Below are positions 1 through 4,719 of a DNA stretch of 19,620 nt, piece by piece. A model generated the notes under the pieces. The model searched no databases. It was not told where the DNA came from and saw nothing but the letters and a program-made list of their open reading frames with translations. The DNA is from DATEOR01 sp035273885 (GTDB taxonomy: Bacteria > Actinomycetota > Thermoleophilia > Gaiellales > Gaiellaceae), in assembly GCA_035273885.1 (NCBI GenBank), contig DATEOR010000004.1, positions 1-19,620 on the forward strand. Reading direction: 5' to 3'. Within the stretch, counting starts at the first letter, position 1; each line of letters opens with the position of its first letter. Both the position numbers and the translations under genes were made by a program.

Positions 1-2
1 AG

Positions 3-524
3 CCAGAACCAGAATCGGAAGCGTTTCACGCGCCCGCACCGGAGCCCGCCCCCGCCCCGGTACCCGAGCCGGAGCCCGCCCCGGTACCCGAGCCGGAGCC
101 CGCCCCGGAGCCACCGGTCGTCGCCGAGGCCCTGGCCGCGCCGCCTGCTCCCGAGCCCGAGCCCGAGATCGCAGCTGTGACACCCGAGGCTCAGCAGTCC
201 CGCTGGGCCCGCCGGCGGCGACTGCGCGCGGTTCCCACGCCTCAGGAAGCGCCGATTCCGGCGCCAGTTCCTGCACCGGCTGCCGACCCTCAGGTCGTCC
301 CGCTTCCGCAGCGGACGTACGTGCCGCGACAGTGGAACATCTGGGATCTCGAGCGACTTGCCCGGGCCGAGGCGCAGAAGAATCCCGAGCGGCGCGACGA
401 ATGGTCGTTCCTCTTCGTGCATCTCCGCCAGTTCGCAAATGCGGACGGCGTGCTCCCGACCGAGTTCGACTCTCTCGTGCGTGAGTCGTTCGGCGGGCTG
501 CTCGAGCACCAGCCCACGCGATGA
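3..524 (+). CDS. Pro/Glu/Ala-rich protein of unknown function, 3' part
   Basis: The reading frame is open from the left edge, so the start lies outside the window; an internal GTG at 177 is not a convincing start because the same Pro-Glu-Ala composition continues upstream of it. The visible protein has a low-complexity linker of Pro, Glu, Ala and Val over about 95 residues, a short basic patch (RRRRLR), another Pro-rich stretch, and a compact C-terminal segment of about 65 residues that begins near WNIWDLERLAR and contains the more ordered-looking FLFVHLRQFANADG. I do not recognise this C-terminal segment. Its stop overlaps the next start (ATGA, 4 nt), so the two genes are probably translationally coupled. 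The linker suggests a protein that spans a distance, but function and location cannot be given. Confidence 0.75.
   Translation, partial: PEPESEAFHAPAPEPAPAPVPEPEPAPVPEPEPAPEPPVVAEALAAPPAPEPEPEIAAVTPEAQQSRWARRRRLRAVPTPQEAPIPAPVPAPAADPQVVPLPQRTYVPRQWNIWDLERLARAEAQKNPERRDEWSFLFVHLRQFANADGVLPTEFDSLVRESFGGLLEHQPTR
57..104 (+). repeat. Tandem 24-bp repeat inside the Pro-Glu linker
   Basis: Two exact head-to-tail copies of a 24-bp unit (57-80 and 81-104), followed by a partial third, encode Pro-Val-Pro-Glu-Pro-Glu-Pro-Ala. The unit keeps the reading frame, so copy-number change would lengthen or shorten the linker without a frameshift. Confidence 0.85.
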
Positions 525-910
525 ACGCGACCGCCCTCCAGCGCCAAGCAGCGCTGGCGGGGGCGGCGCTCCTGGCGATGCTCCTCGTCGTCGTGCTCGA
601 CAGCCCGGGCGGGGAGAGCGCCGTCGCGACTCCGCCCCCGCCTGTCTCTCAGGCCGAGTGGGAGACCGCGACGGTCTGGGTGACCGACGCGGAGAACTGC
701 GGCACTGTGACCGGCTCGACGGGGGTCGTGCACCCCGTGCTTCCGTGCGGCGTGAAGCTCATTGTCTCCGCGAACGGCGAGGAGATCCGAACGGAGGTCG
801 TCGGTACCGGCCCCGTTCCCACCGGGCGGACGTTCGCGCTGACGCCTTCGCTGGCGGGCCGGCTCGGCGTGACCGACGGCGACCGGATCCGGTGGCGCTT
901 CGCGGGCTAG
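521..910 (+). CDS. Membrane-anchored RlpA-like double-psi beta-barrel protein (non-catalytic?)
   Basis: This 129-residue protein has one N-terminal hydrophobic segment (about residues 10-26), then a Pro-rich spacer (38-41) and an extracytoplasmic domain. The domain contains HPVLPCGVKL (71-80), a V-x-GTGP turn (94-98), GR-x-FAL (102-107) and a final LGV-x-DGD (115-121). This order is that of RlpA/expansin-type double-psi beta-barrels (LPCGTKL, then DRGP, then GR-x-xDLS). Where lytic RlpA has the catalytic Asp of DRGP this protein has Gly-Thr-Gly-Pro, so peptidoglycan cleavage is unlikely; the family assignment is from memory of motifs. Cys60 and Cys76 could form a disulfide. The start overlaps the previous stop by 4 nt. 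It ends 4 nt before the convergent lepB stop. Role unknown, perhaps wall binding. Confidence 0.75.
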   Translation: MNATALQRQAALAGAALLAMLLVVVLDSPGGESAVATPPPPVSQAEWETATVWVTDAENCGTVTGSTGVVHPVLPCGVKLIVSANGEEIRTEVVGTGPVPTGRTFALTPSLAGRLGVTDGDRIRWRFAG

Positions 911-914
911 GGCG

Positions 915-1520
915 CTATGGGCTTCCGAGCCGGCCGACCGGCCAGTACGTGAGGAAGACAGGGCCGATCAGGTTCTCGCGCGGCACGGTGCCCCAGTCGC
1001 GCGAGTCGCAGGAGCGCGAGCGGTTGTCGCCCATCATGAAGTAGCTGTTCGGCGGGACGCGCGGCCATGTCTGCGTCCGCTGATCGCGGCGGCTGGCCGC
1101 CACGTAGGGCTCGTCGAGGCGGTGGCCATCGATGTAGACGACGCCGTTCCGTTCCGAGACGAGCTCCCCGGGGAGGCCGATGATGCGCTTGACGAAGGTT
1201 CCGGTCTCCGCGCAGGCCTCCAACGTCCTCGCAGGCGCGTGGAAGACGGCGATCTCGCCGCGCTTCGGGTCGCGGAAGCGGTAGATGAAGCGGTTGGCGA
1301 CCACCCGATCGGAGTGATCGGCGAGGCAACCGTCCGCGGGGCGGGCACAGTGGAGCGTGGGCTCCATGGAGGCGGAAGGAACCCGGTATGGGTTCGCGAC
1401 CTCGACCTTCACCGCGAGGACGACCACGACCGCGATGACGATGGAGAGCGTCCAGTCGAGCACGCTTCGCCACGGCTCCGGCACCCGGCTGGTCAAGCGA
1501 TCGAGAGGGTTCTTCACCAC
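915..1520 (-). CDS. lepB: Signal peptidase I
   Basis: A type I signal peptidase (family S26) that would cleave signal peptides on the outer face of the cytoplasmic membrane. Counting from the GTG at 1520 (201 residues), there is one N-terminal membrane segment (about 23-38), the catalytic serine in SASMEPT (Ser51), the general-base lysine in VKRIIGLPGE (Lys111), and the late GDNRSRSCDSRDWG box (about 165-177). Four cysteines (58, 65, 103, 171) sit around the active region; 58 and 65 lie in an insert just after the serine box. The frame is open further upstream to 1694, but the hydrophobic segment and an AAGGTG ribosome site (1525-1530) place the start at GTG 1520 or GTG 1517. The same bases also read TAAGGT, a possible -10 box. 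It is transcribed towards the preceding gene and away from the 6S-like RNA. Confidence 0.93.
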   Translation of the reverse strand: MVKNPLDRLTSRVPEPWRSVLDWTLSIVIAVVVVLAVKVEVANPYRVPSASMEPTLHCARPADGCLADHSDRVVANRFIYRFRDPKRGEIAVFHAPARTLEACAETGTFVKRIIGLPGELVSERNGVVYIDGHRLDEPYVAASRRDQRTQTWPRVPPNSYFMMGDNRSRSCDSRDWGTVPRENLIGPVFLTYWPVGRLGSP

Positions 1521-1579
1521 GACGCACCTTAGCGGGCGCCCCGAGAGCCGCACGGGGTGTTGGCCGGGGGGACGTTCGG

Positions 1580-1585
1580 TACAGT
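1580..1585 (+). promoter_or_regulatory. Probable -10 box of the 6S-like RNA
   Basis: TACAGT fits TANNNT and lies 5 nt before G1591, the first base of the closing stem of the RNA. TTGGCC at 1560-1565 could be a weak -35, but its spacing (14 nt) is short. Confidence 0.5.
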
Positions 1586-1590
1586 GGGAC

Positions 1591-1757
1591 GGCGTGCTCG
1601 ACCCCGTACGTGGCTCCGTGCGCCATGTTGAACCAACACCACGTGAGAGGGAGCCCGCGTCCGGTACGCGCGTTGCGCAAGGCCGGCAGGGCACCCACCT
1701 GGTTCGCCAGGTTCCTCACGCACGGAGCATCATCGGCGGGGTGGGGCACCGCTTTTT
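1591..1757 (+). ncRNA. ssrS: 6S-like RNA
   Basis: A gene-free stretch of about 167 nt folds by inspection into the 6S architecture: a long closed rod with a central bubble. The closing stem pairs 1591-1606 with 1737-1752 (one G-G mismatch and a small bulge). A second stem pairs 1613-1622 with 1719-1728, ten perfect base pairs. The apical stem pairs GGGAGCCC (1649-1656) with GGGCACCC (1689-1696), seven of eight pairs. Between them lies a large bubble with a 5' strand of about 26 nt (holding GTTG-AAC-CAAC, 1627-1637) and a 3' strand carrying a perfect TTCG hairpin (1697-1712). A TANNNT box sits at the 5' end and a T-run (1753-1757) at the 3' end. 6S RNA binds the housekeeping RNA polymerase holoenzyme as a promoter mimic. 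The assignment rests on shape, not on primary-sequence match; another structured RNA is possible. Confidence 0.62.
1737..1757 (+). terminator. Intrinsic terminator-like end of the 6S-like RNA
   Basis: The 3' strand of the closing stem is followed directly by five T residues (1753-1757). The same segment can form a local hairpin, GGTG (1740-1743) with CACC (1747-1750). Termination here would end the RNA 3 nt before the mnmA ATG; readthrough would join the two. Confidence 0.5.
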
Positions 1758-1760
1758 CTC

Positions 1761-3050
1761 ATGACCGGCGAACGTGAGCTCGTAGGAAACGCCGCCCAGG
1801 ACGGAGATCTGGCCTGGGTGCGTCTCACCGTCTCCGGGCAGCGGATCGAGCACGCGGCGGGTGAAGGCCCCGGCATGGCCGATCTCGTCCGCGAGGTCGA
1901 GGGGCGAACGCTGCTCGAGGCGGCCTCGGTTCCCGGGCGGCGGCTCGCCGCCGACGCGCTCCATGATGCGCTCGGCCCTGCGGTGAGAGCGGCACCGAGC
2001 GACAGCCGTGTGGCCGTGGCGATGAGTGGCGGAGTCGACAGCGCAGTCGCCCTCCTTCGGGCGCGCGATGCGGGACATGAGCCGGTGGGAGTGACGCTTC
2101 GCCTCTGGACCGACCCGGCCGGCAAGGACTCCGAGCGCGTGTGCTGCTCGCCCGCGTCCGTTCTCGCCGCGCGCGAGGCGTGCCAGGCCCTCGGCTTCCC
2201 GCATGTCACCCTCGATCTGCGCGAGCCCTTCCGCAAGGCCGTCGTGGCCCCGTTCGTGCGCGGTTACGCGCGCGGAGAGACTCCGAACCCGTGCATCCGC
2301 TGCAACGGGGGCTTCCGCTTTGGCGCCCTCCTCGCCTTTGCGACGCGAATCGGCGCTTCCCGGCTCGCGACCGGCCATTACGCCCGTGTAGGAGAGCACC
2401 GGGGCCGCCTGCTTCTGGCGCGCGGAACCGATCCCGCGAAGGACCAGTCCTACATGCTTGCCCGCGTGGACCCCCGCGTCCTTCCGCGCCTCTGGTTCCC
2501 GCTCGGCGAGCAGGGCAAGGACGAGACGCGCGCCGAGGCGAGCGCAGCAGGGCTCGCCGCCGCGCTGCGGCCGGAGAGCCAGGAGGCGTGCTTCCTCGCG
2601 GGGGACGACTACCGCGACTTTCTCGCGCGCCATGGCCTCGAGAGCCGGGAAGGGCCCGTGCTCGACGCTGACGGTACGGAGGTCGGACGCCACGACGGCT
2701 TCTGGCGCTTCACCCCGGGCCAGCGCCGCGGCCTCGGCGTCGCCACCGGCGAGCCGGTCTACGCACTCGGAACCAACCCTCGTACCAACACCGTCTTCGT
2801 GGGCTCGCGGGAGTCGCTCGCGCGGCGCGAGGTCAGCTCCGGCACGGGGAGGCTCTTCGTGCCCGCAGAGCGGGTGGAGGCCAAGCTCCGCTACCGCTCG
2901 CCGGCGACGGCCGCGACGGTCTCGCCGCTTGCGCGCGGCTTCCGGCTCACTCTCGACGAGCCCGCCTACGGGGTGGCAGTCGGCCAGGCTGCGGTGCTCT
3001 ACGAGGGCGACGCCGTGGTCGGCGCGGGCCTCATTTCTGCGTCGCGTTAA
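1761..3050 (+). CDS. mnmA: tRNA 2-thiouridylase MnmA with N-terminal IscU/NifU-like extension
   Basis: MnmA makes the 2-thio group of wobble uridine-34 in tRNA for Lys, Glu and Gln, taking sulfur relayed from a cysteine desulfurase. The catalytic part starts near residue 83 with the ATP-pyrophosphatase loop SGGVDS (89-94). It continues with NPCIRCN (176-182; Cys181 as the first catalytic Cys), GHYAR (205-209), KDQSYML (227-233), ESQEACF (272-278; Cys277 as the second catalytic Cys) and TPGQRRGLG (318-326). At 429 residues it is about 70 longer than typical MnmA. Residues 8-75 resemble an IscU/NifU scaffold with all three cysteines absent (see findings). ATG 1761 is the first possible start in this frame after the stop at 1644; no ribosome-binding site precedes it, only the T-run of the 6S-like RNA. 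The desulfurase is not in the window. Confidence 0.93.
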   Translation: MTGERELVGNAAQDGDLAWVRLTVSGQRIEHAAGEGPGMADLVREVEGRTLLEAASVPGRRLAADALHDALGPAVRAAPSDSRVAVAMSGGVDSAVALLRARDAGHEPVGVTLRLWTDPAGKDSERVCCSPASVLAAREACQALGFPHVTLDLREPFRKAVVAPFVRGYARGETPNPCIRCNGGFRFGALLAFATRIGASRLATGHYARVGEHRGRLLLARGTDPAKDQSYMLARVDPRVLPRLWFPLGEQGKDETRAEASAAGLAAALRPESQEACFLAGDDYRDFLARHGLESREGPVLDADGTEVGRHDGFWRFTPGQRRGLGVATGEPVYALGTNPRTNTVFVGSRESLARREVSSGTGRLFVPAERVEAKLRYRSPATAATVSPLARGFRLTLDEPAYGVAVGQAAVLYEGDAVVGAGLISASR

Positions 3051-3051
3051 C

Positions 3052-3057
3052 TAGGAT
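3052..3057 (+). promoter_or_regulatory. TAGGAT, possible -10 or ribosome site before the DUF948-like gene
   Basis: TAGGAT lies 7 nt before the TTG start at 3065. It fits TANNNT at the spacing expected for a leaderless transcript, but its AGGA core could equally be a Shine-Dalgarno site 8 nt from the start. Confidence 0.35.
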
Positions 3058-3064
3058 CGTTTTC

Positions 3065-3529
3065 TTGCCTCTCGCCGACCTGAGCACCATGGACATCCTG
3101 TGGATCGCGCTGAGCGTGTTCCTCATCCTCGTGGGGCTCGGGCTCGCGCTCGTCCTGTTCAACTTGAGCGGAACCGTTCGGCGCCTTTCTTCGTTCATCC
3201 AAGGACTGGAAACAGAAGTCCTTCCTGTGATCAACAAGGCCGGAGGAACCGTCGACCGCGTGAATGCTCAGTTGGACAAGGTGGATCTCGTGACGGACAG
3301 CGCCGTTGACGCTGCGGACAGCGTCGACACGGCCGTGCGGGCGGTCTCGCTCGCCATCACACGGCCGGTGCAAAAGCTTTCGGGCGTCTTTGCAGGCATC
3401 TCGCACGGCATCGCCGCGTTTCGCGTCTCGCGCGACCCGCGGCAGGCCAGGGAAGCCGCCCGGAGGGCCGCTGCACGGCGCGAACAGGAGATCGCGGACG
3501 AGCTCGCGCACGGCGTTGAGGAACCGTGA
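3065..3529 (+). CDS. DUF948-type single-pass membrane protein
   Basis: A 154-residue protein with one N-terminal membrane helix (about 10-33), then a long helical region with regularly spaced hydrophobics (about 38-115) and a basic, Ala/Arg/Glu-rich C-terminal tail (124-148). This is the layout of the DUF948 (YtxG-like) family, small membrane proteins of uncertain role found in Gram-positives. The TTG start at 3065 is preferred because AGGA lies 8 nt upstream; an in-frame ATG at 3089 lacks such a site and would shorten the segment before the helix. It follows mnmA by 14 nt and overlaps the next gene (GTGA), so it is probably coupled to the RsbW-like and sigma factor genes. Confidence 0.78.
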   Translation: MPLADLSTMDILWIALSVFLILVGLGLALVLFNLSGTVRRLSSFIQGLETEVLPVINKAGGTVDRVNAQLDKVDLVTDSAVDAADSVDTAVRAVSLAITRPVQKLSGVFAGISHGIAAFRVSRDPRQAREAARRAAARREQEIADELAHGVEEP

Positions 3530-3930
3530 CGCAGGCGATCGAGCTCCGCATCCCGAACGAGCGTCCCTTCCACGGGGTCGCGCGGCTGGTCGTGGGCGGC
3601 CTCGCCGCGCGGCACAACCTGTCCTACGAGGCACTCGAGGACGTTCAGCTCGCGCTCCTCACCGTCCTGGAGGGCGACGGGTACGCGGCCGCGGACGAGA
3701 TCCGCGTCGAGCTCCGGCTCGAGGACGACGCAATCGCGATCGCCATCGGGCCCGTGTACGGCGACGCCGTGCGGCGAGACCTGGAGGAATCGGCAGGCGG
3801 CGATCTCGGGCTCGGCCGCCTTCTCGGTACCCTCGTCGAGGACGCCGGGGTCGAGGCCCGCGAGGACGGCGACTGGCTACGACTCTCGAAGCGCGTCCGC
3901 GGGATCAAACCGGCCGGGACCAATGCCTGA
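3526..3930 (+). CDS. RsbW-like anti-sigma factor (GHKL fold), motif-poor
   Basis: This 134-residue protein lies directly before, and overlaps by 8 nt, a SigB/F-type sigma factor, the usual place of an RsbW/SpoIIAB-type anti-sigma kinase. Size and order fit the HATPase fold: an N-terminal strand, a helix with LEDVQLALLTVLEGD (37-51), paired strands (58-75), and a GG-D-LGLGRLLGTLV segment (91-104) like the G2 box. In active members the helix carries an E-x-x-x-N box and the next loop a D-x-G-x-G box; here the N-box position reads VLEGD and the loop reads IGPVYGD, so ATP binding and kinase activity are doubtful. It may bind sigma without phosphorylating an antagonist, or not be an anti-sigma factor at all. 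No RsbV-like antagonist is seen nearby. Confidence 0.68.
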   Translation: MTQAIELRIPNERPFHGVARLVVGGLAARHNLSYEALEDVQLALLTVLEGDGYAAADEIRVELRLEDDAIAIAIGPVYGDAVRRDLEESAGGDLGLGRLLGTLVEDAGVEAREDGDWLRLSKRVRGIKPAGTNA

Positions 3931-4699
3931 GGAAAAGAGAGACAAGGAACTGCTGCGCCGCTACCACGAGGGCGGCGACACCGAGGCGCGCGAGCAGCTG
4001 ATCGAGCAGTACCTGCCGCTCGTGCGCTCGCTCGCCCGACGTTACTCCTACCGTGGCGAGCAGCTCGAAGACCTCGTCCAGGTCGGCTGTATCGGCCTCA
4101 TCAAGGCGATCGACCGCTTCGACGTCGACCGTGGTGTCGAGCTGACCACCTACGCTACGCCGAACATCATCGGCGAGATCAAACGGCATTTTCGCGATAA
4201 GGGCTGGGCGATCCGCGTGCCTCGCGGCCTCCAGGAGTTGAACGTGCGGCTTTCGAATCTCCTCGAGGAGCTGACCGTCCAGTACGAGCGCTCGCCCACG
4301 ATCCCCGAGCTGGCGAAGGCGGCCGGCGTCGACGAGGAAGACGTGCTCGAGGCGCTGGAAAGCGGGCAGGCCTACGCGACGCTGTCGCTGTCGGCGCCGA
4401 GCGGAGGCGACGACGACTCCGACCTCGATCCCCTCGAGTCGCTCGGGACCATCGAGCACGAGTACGAGGTGAGCGAGGACCGCGCCGTGCTCGCGCCCGG
4501 CCTCGCCGCGCTCGACGAGCGCGAACGGAGAATCCTCCACCTGCGCTTCTTCGAGGGCCTCACGCAGTCCCAGATCGCGCAGCAGGTCGGAATCTCGCAG
4601 ATGCATGTCTCCCGCCTCATCCGGCGCTCGCTCGAGAAGATGCGCGACGAGATCGTGACCGAGGAAGAGCCCCGGCGCGCGTCCCAGAGCAGCCGGTAA
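3923..4699 (+). CDS. RNA polymerase sigma factor, SigB/SigF family
   Basis: A 258-residue group 3 sigma-70 factor. Region 2 spans about residues 28-95 and includes the core-binding DLVQVGCIGLIKAIDRFD (50-67) and the promoter-melting TTYATPNIIGEIKRHFRD (75-92). Region 3 covers about 98-150 (RVPRGLQEL, then the SPTIPELAKAAG helix-turn-helix). An acidic linker (162-186) leads to region 4 with LRFFEGLTQSQIAQQVGISQ (207-226) and VSRLIRRSLEKMR as recognition helix. No region 1.1 is present, as expected for stress/sporulation-type sigmas. It overlaps the RsbW-like gene, which suggests translational coupling and paired stoichiometry. Its promoter targets cannot be read from this window. Confidence 0.93.
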   Translation: MPEEKRDKELLRRYHEGGDTEAREQLIEQYLPLVRSLARRYSYRGEQLEDLVQVGCIGLIKAIDRFDVDRGVELTTYATPNIIGEIKRHFRDKGWAIRVPRGLQELNVRLSNLLEELTVQYERSPTIPELAKAAGVDEEDVLEALESGQAYATLSLSAPSGGDDDSDLDPLESLGTIEHEYEVSEDRAVLAPGLAALDERERRILHLRFFEGLTQSQIAQQVGISQMHVSRLIRRSLEKMRDEIVTEEEPRRASQSSR

Positions 4700-4706
4700 C
4701 CGCGCG

Positions 4707-4712
4707 TAGAAT
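4707..4712 (+). promoter_or_regulatory. TAGAAT, probable -10 of a leaderless alaS transcript
   Basis: TAGAAT fits TANNNT and ends 7 nt before the ATG at 4720, so a transcript would begin at or next to the start codon. No Shine-Dalgarno sequence is present in the 20 nt before the ATG. Confidence 0.55.
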
Positions 4713-4719
4713 CGGTCGC

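Noticed and set aside
57..104. The tandem repeat as a CRISPR or mobile element end
   Set aside because: The units are contiguous, in frame and encode a Pro-Glu linker; there are no spacers.
1591..1757. Signal recognition particle RNA, 6C RNA or a riboswitch as alternatives to 6S
   Set aside because: The SRP tip with its GGAA loop and AGCAG bulge is absent, the C-rich loops of 6C RNA are absent, and no known riboswitch core was recognised. The rod with a central bubble fits 6S best.
1357..1764. 135-codon plus-strand frame covering the lepB upstream region and the structured RNA
   Set aside because: It is antisense to lepB in its first part, has no motif or ribosome site, and the second part is better explained by the paired stems of the 6S-like RNA.
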